Positions 15,297 to 24,877 are shown, numbered from the stretch's first letter. The stretch: 28,962 nt of DNA from UBA8524 sp964215915 (GCA_964215915.1 CAXPEB010000074.1:1-28962); one strand, 5' to 3'. Made by a program: numbers and translations. The notes: generated from the sequence alone by a model not told the origin.

Positions 15297-18200
15297 TCAG
15301 GGGAGCAGGGTTAGGTTCCCCTTGAGGTGGTAGACTTTTCCGTCAGTCCCCACGGCATCAATCATATACATATAAACATCTTCCTGGGAAGGAACCTCCT
15401 TGTAGGTCCCGTCCCAGTCGTTGCGGAAACGCTGGCTTTCAAACAGCAGTTGCCCCCAGCGGTTATAAATCCGGATGCGGTATTCTCGGATGTACATCCC
15501 TTTTACTTCAAAACGATCATTCAAAAGATCGTGATTGGGGGTGAAGGCATTGGGAACGAATATCCGCGATACCACGGGAGCACAGGAAATATTGGAATGG
15601 CTCCAGACCTGCCCCGAACTGCGGTAATCTCCGTCTTCCAGGAATGCCGTGATGCGGTAGCAATAGTCTGCACGTCCGGCATCTTCGGTAATCCTATCGG
15701 TATAACTGCTGTCAGTAGGAGCAAGAACAGCCAGTTCCACGATGCTGCCATCCGGCTCCATACGTTCTACCAGGTAGTGATGCGGTGGTTTTTCCCAGCC
15801 CAGGTAACTGCTCCATTCCAGGTAGGGCCTTTCCAGGCTATCCATAGAGGTCCGCAAAAGAATACTGCGGCTTTCTTTTCCCGGAGGACCGATATCTCCG
15901 CAGGAATCGACGCAACGTATCCGGAACCAGTACGATTGATCATCTACGGCCAGCGGCGTTTTGTATTCCTTGTACCGGGTAGCCGGAAACCAGTCTTTTT
16001 CGGGTATGAAATCGATGCCGTTGCTGGAATATTCAAGCAGGTAGCCAGTAACCGGAAATCTGCTGAAGGGAGGGGTAGTCCACTCGGCCAGAACCCCCTT
16101 ATCATTTTCCACGCTGATACGCTTTAGTGCCTGTTGAGGAACTTCCGGCAGGTAAGGCGGAGCATCTTTGGCCGTGTCGCTTTGGGAGAAGAGCAGGCTA
16201 TCGGACCTCCAACCCTGAACCCGGTATACCGGGGTAGCGTAACAGAGGAAGGTGGAATCTACAAAACTGCTGTCGGAACCGCTTATTTCGGCTATGGTAT
16301 GAAATTGCCCCGGGTTATACGGGTCTTCGCGTTGTACCCGGTAAAAGGCTACTCCCGGCCAGCCCAGATAGGTGTTCCAGGCGAGGTTAACCACATTGGT
16401 ATCGGCCTGTGTACGCAACTCGATACTTCCATGAAGAGACGACTGGGAGGGCCCGGAAATTTTTCCGCAGGCATTCCTTTCGCGGAGGCGCATTTCGTAT
16501 ACCCGATGCCTGACATCCAGGGAAGGATGCAACCAGGTTGTGTCATAACGGTTATACCGGGTGGCCGCCTCGAAGAAGCTTCCGCCTCTTTCCCGAAGAT
16601 CCAGTTGGTAGTTAACGAAGTCCACCCGCGTGCTGGGTTTGTGTTCCAGGAATAGCTGCTGGGCATCGTTTACGCTGATCCGGTAGATTTCCGGTGCGAC
16701 CGGGGCAATGGTATCGCCCACTACAATATCCGTTAAGGTTACGGTGCTGCTGCATCCGCGCTGACTGGTTACTTCCAGCTTCGGACTGTACCTTCCGATC
16801 AGGTCGTAGCGGTGACTGAGCAGACTATCCCGTCCTGCTTGTTCCGTACCGTCCCCGAAATGCCAGTGAAGTGTATCCAGATCGTCATGGAAAAACTGCA
16901 GGTTAGCGTTGAACCAGGTAGGACTTCCCAGACAAAGTCCGGTATCTGCAGAATAAGCCATTGCCAGGATACCCGGCACAGCAACCTGATCTTCAAATGT
17001 ATCACGGCACCCGTATTCCGTTCCCACAACCAATCTTACAGGGTGATACCCCGATTGGGTAAAGGAGTAATTGACTATGGAGTCATCTGCGCTCAGGGTT
17101 TGGTCAATCAGCCAATCGACCTCCGTTATCCGGCCTTCCGGACTGCTTCCTATATGGATGAATTTACTGGGTTTGCCGGGACAATCCGCTTCCATCAGGA
17201 ATAATGCATGCGGCGACTGTCGGACAAAAATGGTATCGATCGGAGGCAATGCATAGGTACAACCCTGATCATTGCTCAGGATCATCAGCGGAATGTATCG
17301 GCCCGGGTTGGGGTATGTATGATGGACCGTAGCTCCTGACCCAAGGTTTCCATCGCCAAGATCCCATTCAATTTTACTGGCTCCCTGGGTAGTGGATTCA
17401 AAGGTGGCTTCCAGATTTTCACAGGCTTCGGAAGGGGAGAGGCGGTACGTACCCGTAGGGCCGTCAACGATAACCATATCCGGGAATTCCTTTGTATCGA
17501 CACACCCTTTGGCGTCGGTCACCTTAAGTTTTACGGTATACTTTCCGGGAACCAGGTAGTTCTTTTTGGGATTACGGAGCAAGGAACTGGTTCCATCCCC
17601 GAAATCCCATTCCCATTTAACGATGGGATCGGTGCGGCTGTAACTGGAGTCAGCAAAGGAAACCAGGAGAGGCGGGCAGGAGGAATAGGTAGGTGCGGCA
17701 CGAAGGTTTGCTACGAGGCTGCCCTTACGTCCGAATATCTGAAACGTATCGTTGTTTTCACACCCGAAGCGGTCAACGCTGTTAAGGGTTACCGTATTCC
17801 AGACGCCGGTTTGCAAGGGAGTGAGAAACTCATGGTAACTGCTTGTTTTGCCCCCGGGGAAAGTCCAGTGGTAATTCACAATCTCATAACCTGCTGTTCC
17901 GTAGTTGATGATCTTAAAACGGTAGTTGGTTTGGGTACAACCGGGTTCCTCAGATATGGTTACGGCAGGTAAGGGGCGAAAAGGGAATGCCTTGAGTACT
18001 TTACTGCTTACACAACCGCTATCGTCTTCCACCTTCAGCAACACATCCAGTCCGTACCGCTGTGGGTATGGAGTATGATTGATCCATACGGAAAGCGTAT
18101 CCTGGTCGGCAGGTATACGACCTATTCCGGCTACATCCCAGAACACATCGCGAATTCCCGGTCCGCTTTTTACCCCCGATATCAGGATAAGCGAATCGGG

Positions 18201-20585
18201 GATGCAGAAGCTGTCGTGTTCGAGCCAACCCTCCGCCTTATAACCCAGCAGACTGATGGAACCACTGTCATGGTAGACCTTTTTGCATCCCTGATTGCTG
18301 GTGACGGTAAGCGTAAAACTCAGTTTTCCGGGTTCCTGAACCAATACCCCGAAAGTGGTGTCGTGGGTGCTGAAACCATTACTGAACTCGTACAAAAGGT
18401 CCTGCACATTGTATGATTCCGTTTTGAACTGAACCATGGCCGGAGCGCATTTGGGTACTTCCAGTTTGGGTATGGCGTAAAAGTATTCGCTGTAAGGCTG
18501 GCCGATGTCCAAGGTATCTTTACACTGGGTAAGGGTATCGCTCACAATAAAACGCACTTGCCATCCGGTTTGCTGAAAATCATGAACAAGGCTATCCGTA
18601 CGGAAATAGCTTCCGTCGCTCAGGTACCAATCAAACAGGTGGCCGTATTGAGAGGTATTGATGCCTTTGAAACGTAATGGATCGCATGGATCGGTGAGGT
18701 TGGCTACATCAGCATGCGGTGAGAGTACTTCCACGGCATCCTGAAGCACCAGGGAGTCTTTGCAGCCCCTGCTTATTACAGTGAGGGTTACCGTTTTTTT
18801 ACCGGGAGGAACATGGTAGTGCACATTGGGTTCCCAGTCCTTTACATTAGGTTGTACGTCAGGATCAGCGTCTCCGAAATCCCAGTGCCAGTCGTCAATA
18901 TAACTTTCCGAAGAATCCCTGGATTGATTCCGGAACTGCACCCACAGCGAATTGCTGCATCCCCGGGTACTGTCCAGGGTAAAAGCGGCTTTGGGCTTTT
19001 TCCCCCGTGATACGTATACCGAGTCTATGGCTACACAGCCTTTCTGATCCGTTAATTTTACCGCAGCCATATAAGCTCCGGTATCGGGATAGATATAGAC
19101 AGGGTTCTGATCGGTGCTTTTGTCACCATTCCCGAAATCCCATTCCCAACTTTTCGGCGGGAACAGGGAGCGGTGCCAGGTGCTGAAGTTTACAGGAGTA
19201 GGCCAGCATGCTCTGACGGTATCCGCTATGCCTTCCACGCGTGTTACTACTTGCCGGATATAACCGGGTTTACTGATTACTTTGCTACAGCCGTTGGCAT
19301 GAAATACCGTAAGCTGTATATCAAACAGGCGGTTTGTGTCTGTAAACACTACCACCGGGTTCGGCCAGGTGTTGTTTGGCGTATGTCCTCCGTCAAAATC
19401 CCAGAGATAGTTTTTGACGTCAACTCCCTGTGAAGTGAAATGGACGGTATCCCGAGTACCGCATAACAGGGTGTCGTCTGCCACGAAAGTGGCCTGCGGA
19501 CTTTCCTTCACGTTTATCCGGCTGTGTTCCTGCACCGTATCGCCGCAACCGTTCCGGAAAACCATCCAGGTAACGCTATAGATACCGGGTTGGGTAAAGA
19601 CAACCGTAGTATCGGCACTCCTGCTTTTGAAGGGTCCGGATTCCCAGTATACTGCCTGCATGGGAGAAGGGGTAGAGGCGTCTACGAACCTCACGGAGAG
19701 CGGCACACAACCGTCATTCACCGAAGTGGTAAATGCTGCTTTGGGCCCCTTGGTACTAATAGCAGCCTTTATCGTGCGGGTGGCGCTACACCCGCTGGCA
19801 TCTGTTATTTTGAGGCTTACATCGAACGTGCCGGTACCGGTATAGGTTTTTTGGGGTTTGTTTTGTGATGATCCGGTTCCATCCCCGAAATCCCAATCAT
19901 AGGTGAACGGAGGTTGTCCACCGCTTAGGTTCACTGAAAACCCTGTAGTAAGCGGTGCCGAGCAACCGCTGGGGTTATCGGGACTAAACGTGAACTGAAA
20001 AGGATCATTGACCCGCAGGTATCGGGTTTTGGAGATAGAGCTGCCACATCCTTTGCTATCGGTAACCTGCAGGGAAACGGTATGTTCCCCGGCCAGGGAA
20101 TACGTGTGAGAAGGGTTCTGAACCTGACTGACCGATCCATCCCCGAAATCCCAGACCCAGGAAGTGATCGGGTAGTTTCCGGGAGTGGTGCTGTCCTTAA
20201 AATGAACCTGCACGGGCACACAACCCTGTACGGGAGAAGCCAGGGTGAAATCGGCTTTAGGCTTGGGAAACACCCGTATGTATGCGGTTTTTATAACCGA
20301 GTCGCTTCCGCTACCATTCCATACTTTCAGCTTTACAGTATACGTTCCTCCCTGGATATAAATTGCCCCGGGGTTTTGCTGTGAAGAGGCATTACCGTTA
20401 CCGAAATCCCAGGAATAACTCAGGTTACTCCCGGTACTTTGGTCTGTGAAATTAACGACCAGAGGGGCACAACCCTCTGTCACGCTGGCGCTGAAATCAG
20501 CAGTTTGGGCATTTAGAAAAGTGACCTGAAAACTTGTCCATAACCAGAAGAAAATACGGTATGTTATACGGGGCTTTGCAGGCAT
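15297..20585 (-). CDS. Giant PKD-repeat surface protein with T9SS type-B (CHU_C) sorting domain
   Basis: A 1762-residue secreted protein. A signal peptide at the N-terminus ends near LNAQ. Residues about 28-1285 are a chain of roughly a dozen or more PKD-like domains; clear WDFG(D/N)G cores alternate with degenerate ones (WESG, DWYLSDG, HWTFPGG). Most units carry a GC pair near their start, suggesting structural cysteines. Residues about 1290-1675 hold fibronectin type III-like modules, two of which share an almost identical YLGW element (AWNTYLGWPG, EWSSYLGWEK). The last 87 residues, from VPNAFTPNHDLLNDRFEVKG through YNRWGQLLFES to the end, are the gliding-motility-associated C-terminal (CHU_C) domain that directs T9SS export. 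The likely location is the cell surface or secreted, in adhesion or gliding; the ligand is unknown. No catalytic domain is visible. Confidence 0.93.
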   Translation of the reverse strand: MPAKPRITYRIFFWLWTSFQVTFLNAQTADFSASVTEGCAPLVVNFTDQSTGSNLSYSWDFGNGNASSQQNPGAIYIQGGTYTVKLKVWNGSGSDSVIKTAYIRVFPKPKADFTLASPVQGCVPVQVHFKDSTTPGNYPITSWVWDFGDGSVSQVQNPSHTYSLAGEHTVSLQVTDSKGCGSSISKTRYLRVNDPFQFTFSPDNPSGCSAPLTTGFSVNLSGGQPPFTYDWDFGDGTGSSQNKPQKTYTGTGTFDVSLKITDASGCSATRTIKAAISTKGPKAAFTTSVNDGCVPLSVRFVDASTPSPMQAVYWESGPFKSRSADTTVVFTQPGIYSVTWMVFRNGCGDTVQEHSRINVKESPQATFVADDTLLCGTRDTVHFTSQGVDVKNYLWDFDGGHTPNNTWPNPVVVFTDTNRLFDIQLTVFHANGCSKVISKPGYIRQVVTRVEGIADTVRACWPTPVNFSTWHRSLFPPKSWEWDFGNGDKSTDQNPVYIYPDTGAYMAAVKLTDQKGCVAIDSVYVSRGKKPKAAFTLDSTRGCSNSLWVQFRNQSRDSSESYIDDWHWDFGDADPDVQPNVKDWEPNVHYHVPPGKKTVTLTVISRGCKDSLVLQDAVEVLSPHADVANLTDPCDPLRFKGINTSQYGHLFDWYLSDGSYFRTDSLVHDFQQTGWQVRFIVSDTLTQCKDTLDIGQPYSEYFYAIPKLEVPKCAPAMVQFKTESYNVQDLLYEFSNGFSTHDTTFGVLVQEPGKLSFTLTVTSNQGCKKVYHDSGSISLLGYKAEGWLEHDSFCIPDSLILISGVKSGPGIRDVFWDVAGIGRIPADQDTLSVWINHTPYPQRYGLDVLLKVEDDSGCVSSKVLKAFPFRPLPAVTISEEPGCTQTNYRFKIINYGTAGYEIVNYHWTFPGGKTSSYHEFLTPLQTGVWNTVTLNSVDRFGCENNDTFQIFGRKGSLVANLRAAPTYSSCPPLLVSFADSSYSRTDPIVKWEWDFGDGTSSLLRNPKKNYLVPGKYTVKLKVTDAKGCVDTKEFPDMVIVDGPTGTYRLSPSEACENLEATFESTTQGASKIEWDLGDGNLGSGATVHHTYPNPGRYIPLMILSNDQGCTYALPPIDTIFVRQSPHALFLMEADCPGKPSKFIHIGSSPEGRITEVDWLIDQTLSADDSIVNYSFTQSGYHPVRLVVGTEYGCRDTFEDQVAVPGILAMAYSADTGLCLGSPTWFNANLQFFHDDLDTLHWHFGDGTEQAGRDSLLSHRYDLIGRYSPKLEVTSQRGCSSTVTLTDIVVGDTIAPVAPEIYRISVNDAQQLFLEHKPSTRVDFVNYQLDLRERGGSFFEAATRYNRYDTTWLHPSLDVRHRVYEMRLRERNACGKISGPSQSSLHGSIELRTQADTNVVNLAWNTYLGWPGVAFYRVQREDPYNPGQFHTIAEISGSDSSFVDSTFLCYATPVYRVQGWRSDSLLFSQSDTAKDAPPYLPEVPQQALKRISVENDKGVLAEWTTPPFSRFPVTGYLLEYSSNGIDFIPEKDWFPATRYKEYKTPLAVDDQSYWFRIRCVDSCGDIGPPGKESRSILLRTSMDSLERPYLEWSSYLGWEKPPHHYLVERMEPDGSIVELAVLAPTDSSYTDRITEDAGRADYCYRITAFLEDGDYRSSGQVWSHSNISCAPVVSRIFVPNAFTPNHDLLNDRFEVKGMYIREYRIRIYNRWGQLLFESQRFRNDWDGTYKEVPSQEDVYMYMIDAVGTDGKVYHLKGNLTLLP
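17599..20411 (-). repeat. Six exact copies of an 11-bp PKD-core motif
   Basis: CCGAAATCCCA on the plus strand (TGGGATTTCGG on the coding strand, encoding the Trp-Asp-Phe-Gly core) occurs at 17599-17609, 18874-18884, 19132-19142, 19885-19895, 20143-20153 and 20401-20411. The three copies nearest the N-terminus are exactly 258 bp (86 codons) apart. Near copies occur around 16845 and 19390. Confidence 0.85.
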
Positions 20586-20598
20586 AGGGATACTAAGA

Positions 20599-20615
20599 AG
20601 AGGCCATTCGCCTCT
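20599..20615 (-). promoter_or_regulatory. Small hairpin just upstream of the PKD-protein start
   Basis: AGAGGC and GCCTCT form a 6-bp stem with a 5-base loop, ending 14 bases before the PKD-protein ATG and inside the 67-base gap after the T9SS type-A gene. On the coding strand it is followed by TCTTAG, a poor T-tract. It is either a weak terminator for the upstream gene or a leader structure for the next. Confidence 0.25.
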
Positions 20616-20652
20616 AAAAGGTTGCCGCTAAGCAGAAATAAGGAGTGATTTT

Positions 20653-22122
20653 TTATCTTATCTGCAGTCGCCTGGTTCTGACGCTGCCATTCCCACTGAC
20701 ACGAATAAAATACAAACCTGCTTCCAGGTCTAGTAAATAAAGGCGAAGGCGGTTCCCATCCCGTGGGATTTCTGTCGCATAATAATGCCTGACTATCACA
20801 CCCTTTGTATCCATAAGCCAAACCTCTTCAAGTGCATCAGGCAGGCAATTGGGTTCCAAAAACACCTGTTCATCGGTAGGGTTGGGATATACCCGGAAGT
20901 CGAACGTTTCCGGTTCTTTTTCCGGACAAGCCTCCAGGTCCTCAGGAACCAGGTAATGGTTAGGGTTCAGGAGAATACGTAACATGCGTTCTTCCAGGTA
21001 GGGCGACTTTTTTCTCAGTTGCTCCCTTTTCTCTTTTTTGGGGTTAATTCCACCGGAGGAAGCTGCGTTGTCTTTTTCCAGCGACAACATAAGGTCTTGT
21101 ATCTCCTTTTCAAATGCGGCTTCCATCACTTCGATACGCCCGAAAAAAGCCCTCTCAAATTCTTTGGGAACCGGATTCATGGTAACCGGGAGCAATTCAT
21201 CGATAATCGGACGAGGAACGATCCAGAAAACTTTCATTCCCGGGGTCTGGAAATAGCTTTCGTTCCAGGTAGCCAGCATAGCTTCGGCTTCCTTACGGTA
21301 AAGTCCTTCCTCAATCAGGGCCTCAATCATCAGGTCGGCGGCCACAACATCCAGCTGCGTATTGCGGGAAAAACCGTCGCAGGCACCGGGTTCCAACCTG
21401 CCGTAGTGGTGAACCAGTAATTCTCCGTTTACATATTCCGTACAGATAAAAAAGGGCAGTACTTTATCCATATGATTCAGAACTCTTACCCGTCCCTGCA
21501 GGTCGTTTTGTACTTCAATCGGGCAGGAGTAATTGGCAAAACCCCGGTAAAACAGGTACTTCTCCTTTTGCCCCTCTACTTCCACCATATTGGCGTCTAC
21601 ATTCCGGGGATGATTCCATAGGGCGTTGGCCTGTTGGTTGGAATGAGTAAGGGTAGCTTCCGGATCATCCGGGGCAAGTATTTTCCCCTTCCAGCTGCAA
21701 TATCCGGTATGGCCTTTCAGCTGGAAATTGTATACCGGTACAATAAAGTCTTCCGTTTCGGAAGGACGGGGATAATAACTGGAAACGCTTCCGTTTTGGT
21801 ATTGCACATCGAAGCGGAACTCTGTTTCCGTGCCGGAATAAAAGTATACCACCGGGGTTTCCATACCGGTATTGGCATCTTCCACATTGGCAAACAACTC
21901 ACTTTCCGCATTAAACTTCGAATCCCAATAGCGGCACTTGAATTTCTGGTGATAAACAAAATCGGGAAGGGCTTCCAGGCTGTGAATGGGGGTTTCATAT
22001 TGTTCGCCGGAACTGGAACTCAACGTAGTGAAGGTTCCCCATTCGTGTACGACGAGATCATTCTGAGCAAAAAGCAGGCAGGGAAGAAATAAAGCTGCTA
22101 TCAGGTTCATCCGAGTTTTCAT
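20653..22122 (-). CDS. Secreted protein with HEWGTF motif and T9SS type-A sorting domain
   Basis: A 489-residue exported protein. A signal peptide (about 1-19, core LIAALFLPCLLFA) precedes mature QNDLVVHEWGTFTTL; the VHEWGTF element (25-31) is the start of a conserved domain I recognise in environmental bacteria but cannot assign a function to. The middle part is beta-rich, then helical around 330-400 with a charged segment. The last 81 residues (409-489), from FRVYPNPTDEQVFLEP to the end with LLDLEAGLYFIRV, form a Por-secretion-system (T9SS type A) tail, normally removed or modified on export. The gene is followed 67 bases later by the type-B cargo gene in the same direction. A start at Met5 is also possible and leaves the signal peptide intact. 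Confidence 0.83.
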   Translation of the reverse strand: MKTRMNLIAALFLPCLLFAQNDLVVHEWGTFTTLSSSSGEQYETPIHSLEALPDFVYHQKFKCRYWDSKFNAESELFANVEDANTGMETPVVYFYSGTETEFRFDVQYQNGSVSSYYPRPSETEDFIVPVYNFQLKGHTGYCSWKGKILAPDDPEATLTHSNQQANALWNHPRNVDANMVEVEGQKEKYLFYRGFANYSCPIEVQNDLQGRVRVLNHMDKVLPFFICTEYVNGELLVHHYGRLEPGACDGFSRNTQLDVVAADLMIEALIEEGLYRKEAEAMLATWNESYFQTPGMKVFWIVPRPIIDELLPVTMNPVPKEFERAFFGRIEVMEAAFEKEIQDLMLSLEKDNAASSGGINPKKEKREQLRKKSPYLEERMLRILLNPNHYLVPEDLEACPEKEPETFDFRVYPNPTDEQVFLEPNCLPDALEEVWLMDTKGVIVRHYYATEIPRDGNRLRLYLLDLEAGLYFIRVSGNGSVRTRRLQIR

Positions 22123-22152
22123 GGAGTCTTTGTTTTGTATCCTGAAAACTAC

Positions 22153-22174
22153 TTATACAGAGTATTCCGTATAA
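22153..22174 (-). terminator. Hairpin after the molybdenum-enzyme operon
   Basis: TTATACAGA (22153-22161), loop GTAT, TCCGTATAA (22166-22174): a 9-bp stem with one G-U pair on the transcribed (minus) strand. It lies 8 bases past the oxidoreductase stop and is followed by a short TTTT after a few bases. It is AT-rich, so it may be a weak terminator or a leader structure for the next gene, whose ATG is at 22122. Confidence 0.4.
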
Positions 22175-22181
22175 TCCCTTT

Positions 22182-24506
22182 TCAGATTTCGACGAACTCT
22201 TCTGTTTTCCTGATTTTCAATACAATCATTTTGGATGTGGGGGTGTTGCTTTTTTCCGCCACGCTGTCAATCGGCACCAAAACATTGGTTTCCGGAAAAT
22301 AGGTGGCGGTGCAGCCTTTGGGAATGCTGTAAGGGATGACCAGGAACCGGTGGGCCACACGCTCCACGCCTCCGTGGTAATTGTAAAGATCTACCACATC
22401 ACCCTTTCGGAAGCCTTCTTTTTTCATGTCTTCCGGGTTCATAAAAATCACCCTTCGTTCATTGTTCACGCCGCGATAACGGTCGTTTAGTCCGTATATA
22501 GTGGTATTGAACTGATCATGCGACCGAACAGTCATCATGCGGTATTCGTCTTCACCTACGGGAAATTCTTCCAGCACTCCGGCATTAAATTCGGCCTTTC
22601 CGCTCAAGGTATTAAACTTGCCGTCGCGGGCAGAGTTAGGCAGGTAGAACCCTCCCGGGTGGCGAACCCTTTCGTTGTACCTATCGAAGCCGGGGATACA
22701 GGCTTCAATATCTTCCCGGATACGATCGTAATGTTCCGTATACCTTACCCAGTCCACTTTGCTTTTTTCTCCCAGCACAGCCATAGCCATTAGGCATACA
22801 ATAACCGGCTCGCTGAGCAGCTTGTCGGAGACTGGCTTCAGAGATCCTTTCGACATCTGAATAACCCCCATGGAGTTTTCGCAACTGATGAACTGTTCTT
22901 CTCCGTGCAACACATCCCGGTCGCTGCGCCCCAGGCAGGGAAGGATCAGCGCCTCATCGCCGTGTACGAGATGTGACCGGTTCAGCTTGGTGGACACCTG
23001 GATGGTTAACCGACACTTGCGAAGTGCTTCTGCTGTATAGGTCGTATCCGGTGTGGCAGACAGAAAGTTGCCGCCCATGGCAAAAAACACGCTGGCTTTG
23101 CCTTCGTGCATGGCCTTGATACAATCCACCACATCATACCCGTGTTTCCTCGGTATATTGAACCCGAACCGGTTTTCCAGTCGTTCAAGAAAGGCTTCGG
23201 GTGGTTTTTCATAAATACCCATGGTGCGGTCGCCCTGCACATTGCTGTGGCCCCTTACGGGACAAGTGCCTGCGCCGGGCTTGCCGATACTGCCTTTCAT
23301 CAGCAAGACATTCACTACCTCTTTGATGGTATCCACGGCATTTTTATGCTGCGTAAGTCCCATGGCCCAGCAGGCAATGATCTTTTTCCTGTTGCGCAAC
23401 CCGTCAGCCAATGCCTGAAGCTGATAGGGATCAATACCTGAGATCCGCTCCAGTTCCTCATAGGTGTGACCGGATAATTCGGCTTTTAGTTCCTCAAAAC
23501 CCCGTGTATGTTCCCGGATGAAATCAAAATCCAGTACTTCTCCCGGTGTTTCTTCTTCGTATTCCAGGAGTTTCTTTTCCAGGGCCTTGACCAGGGCCAT
23601 ATCGCCGTTGATCTTCACCTGCAGGTACAGATCGGTAAGCCGGGCTTTGATACCCAGCGCACCCCGCAGGGTTTGGGGGTCGTTGAAACCGAGTAGTCCG
23701 GATTCCGGCAGGGGGTTAATGGATACGATAAAAGCACCGTTGTCTTTGGCCTTTTGCAGGGCCTTGAGCATACGCGGGTGATTGGTTCCGGGATTTTGTC
23801 CGATGATCAGGATGGCATCGGCTTCGTAAAAGTCCTCCAGCTTAACCGAACCTTTCCCGATTCCCAGGGATTCGTTCAGGGCCACTCCGCTGGATTCATG
23901 GCACATATTCGAGCAGTCGGGGAGGTTGTTGGTGCCGAACTCCCGAACAAACAGCTGGTATAAGAATGCAGCCTCATTGCTGGTTCTCCCGGAGGTGTAA
24001 AAAATGGCTTCATCGGGGTGATTCAGCGCTCGCAGGTGATCTGCCAGGATGTCGAAAGCCGTTTCCCAGGTAACAGCCCGGTAATGGGTATCGCCTTTGG
24101 CCAGGTACATAGGTTGGGCGATACGGCCCTTTTTCCCGATCTCATAATCGTTGAGTTCTGCCAGTTCTTTTACGGAGTTATTGGCAAAAAACTCATGAGT
24201 CAGCCGTTTGCTGGTGGCTTCTTCGGCTATGGCTTTTGCTCCGTTTTCGCAGTATTCGGCAATGGGAGAGCGGTCGTCGTCAGGGTCGGGCCAGGCACAA
24301 CCCGGACAATCGAATCCTTTTTTCTGGTTGAGTGCCAGCAGGGCTTTGGTGCCCCGTATCAGGTCCATTTCCCCGAATACATGCTGGAGGCTATGCAATA
24401 CAGCCGGTATGCCCGCCGCTGTTTTTTTTGGTTTTTCCAGCCGGATCCCGGTAAAGGATTCCGGGTTTTCCGCATTAGGAGTATCCGGTTCCTTATGTTC
24501 TTTCAT
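22182..24506 (-). CDS. FdhF/YdeP-family molybdopterin oxidoreductase (formate dehydrogenase alpha-like)
   Basis: A 774-residue molybdenum enzyme of the DMSO-reductase superfamily. N-terminal cysteines Cys67-x2-Cys70 and Cys86 (FDCPGCAWPDP and EYCENGAKA) are the shortened iron-sulfur motif of the YdeP branch. CSNMCHESSGVALNESLGIGKGSV (from Cys198) is the conserved active-site stretch. Cofactor-binding signatures follow: AILIIGQNPGTNHPRML, CPVRGHSNVQGDRTMGI, VFFAMGGNFLSATPD, HDQFNTTIYGLNDRYRGV. No Tat or Sec signal is seen, so it should be cytoplasmic. The family is annotated as formate dehydrogenase-like, but the substrate of YdeP-type proteins is unsettled. It needs bis-MGD cofactor and sulfuration, matching MobA and FdhD in the same operon. 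Its ATG overlaps the previous stop (ATGA). The first about 40 residues are a variable extension. Confidence 0.9.
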   Translation of the reverse strand: MKEHKEPDTPNAENPESFTGIRLEKPKKTAAGIPAVLHSLQHVFGEMDLIRGTKALLALNQKKGFDCPGCAWPDPDDDRSPIAEYCENGAKAIAEEATSKRLTHEFFANNSVKELAELNDYEIGKKGRIAQPMYLAKGDTHYRAVTWETAFDILADHLRALNHPDEAIFYTSGRTSNEAAFLYQLFVREFGTNNLPDCSNMCHESSGVALNESLGIGKGSVKLEDFYEADAILIIGQNPGTNHPRMLKALQKAKDNGAFIVSINPLPESGLLGFNDPQTLRGALGIKARLTDLYLQVKINGDMALVKALEKKLLEYEEETPGEVLDFDFIREHTRGFEELKAELSGHTYEELERISGIDPYQLQALADGLRNRKKIIACWAMGLTQHKNAVDTIKEVVNVLLMKGSIGKPGAGTCPVRGHSNVQGDRTMGIYEKPPEAFLERLENRFGFNIPRKHGYDVVDCIKAMHEGKASVFFAMGGNFLSATPDTTYTAEALRKCRLTIQVSTKLNRSHLVHGDEALILPCLGRSDRDVLHGEEQFISCENSMGVIQMSKGSLKPVSDKLLSEPVIVCLMAMAVLGEKSKVDWVRYTEHYDRIREDIEACIPGFDRYNERVRHPGGFYLPNSARDGKFNTLSGKAEFNAGVLEEFPVGEDEYRMMTVRSHDQFNTTIYGLNDRYRGVNNERRVIFMNPEDMKKEGFRKGDVVDLYNYHGGVERVAHRFLVIPYSIPKGCTATYFPETNVLVPIDSVAEKSNTPTSKMIVLKIRKTEEFVEI

Positions 24507-24877
24507 GGGTGTTCTCCGGCCAGGGGGTTAGGGTACATATCCGACTGATCTTCAGTCGTGTTATCGAGACATTGAAAATCTTTTTCAAGGAGCAGGTACA
24601 GGCTTCCTCCGTCGGCCAGCGGCATTTCACTATCAAAGCCCACACGTTGGGTAGCGACCCATTCATCGGCCCAGTGTTGGGGAATATGAAGGAAGATCCC
24701 CCGGGCAGTGAATTCCGCTTCCATACGGGTCAGATCATGGCGGGCTACGATCCCGTAATCGAACTTGCCGTTAATAAAATGGGTGGAGTCGGTAAAATAA
24801 CCCGAACGCCCGAACTCATCTACCTCCGACTTCGACAGGCGGATGCGCACCGAATCGCCTTTGATCCGTATTTTCAT
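24503..24877 (-). CDS. Small conserved Bacteroidota protein (probably DUF7009) between fdhD and the oxidoreductase
   Basis: A 124-residue protein beginning MKIRIKGDSVRIRLSKSEVDEF. It continues with beta-rich segments (GKFDYGIVARHDLTRMEAEFTARGIFLHIP) and a VGFDSEM near 80, ending in an acidic tail. I recall such proteins as a DUF family found beside FdhF/YdeP oxidoreductases in Bacteroidota, but cannot check it here. No catalytic motif or membrane segment is visible. The frame is open to 24904; I prefer ATG 24877 because the conserved family start is MKIRI, and it leaves 10 bases after the fdhD stop. Its stop overlaps the oxidoreductase start as ATGA. It is a good candidate for a dedicated chaperone or accessory subunit of the enzyme (inference). 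Confidence 0.72.
   Translation of the reverse strand: MKIRIKGDSVRIRLSKSEVDEFGRSGYFTDSTHFINGKFDYGIVARHDLTRMEAEFTARGIFLHIPQHWADEWVATQRVGFDSEMPLADGGSLYLLLEKDFQCLDNTTEDQSDMYPNPLAGEHP

Noticed and set aside
17599..20411. Regularly spaced short repeats resembling a CRISPR array
   Set aside because: The repeats are 11 bp, irregular over most of their span, and encode the conserved Trp-Asp-Phe-Gly core of PKD domains.
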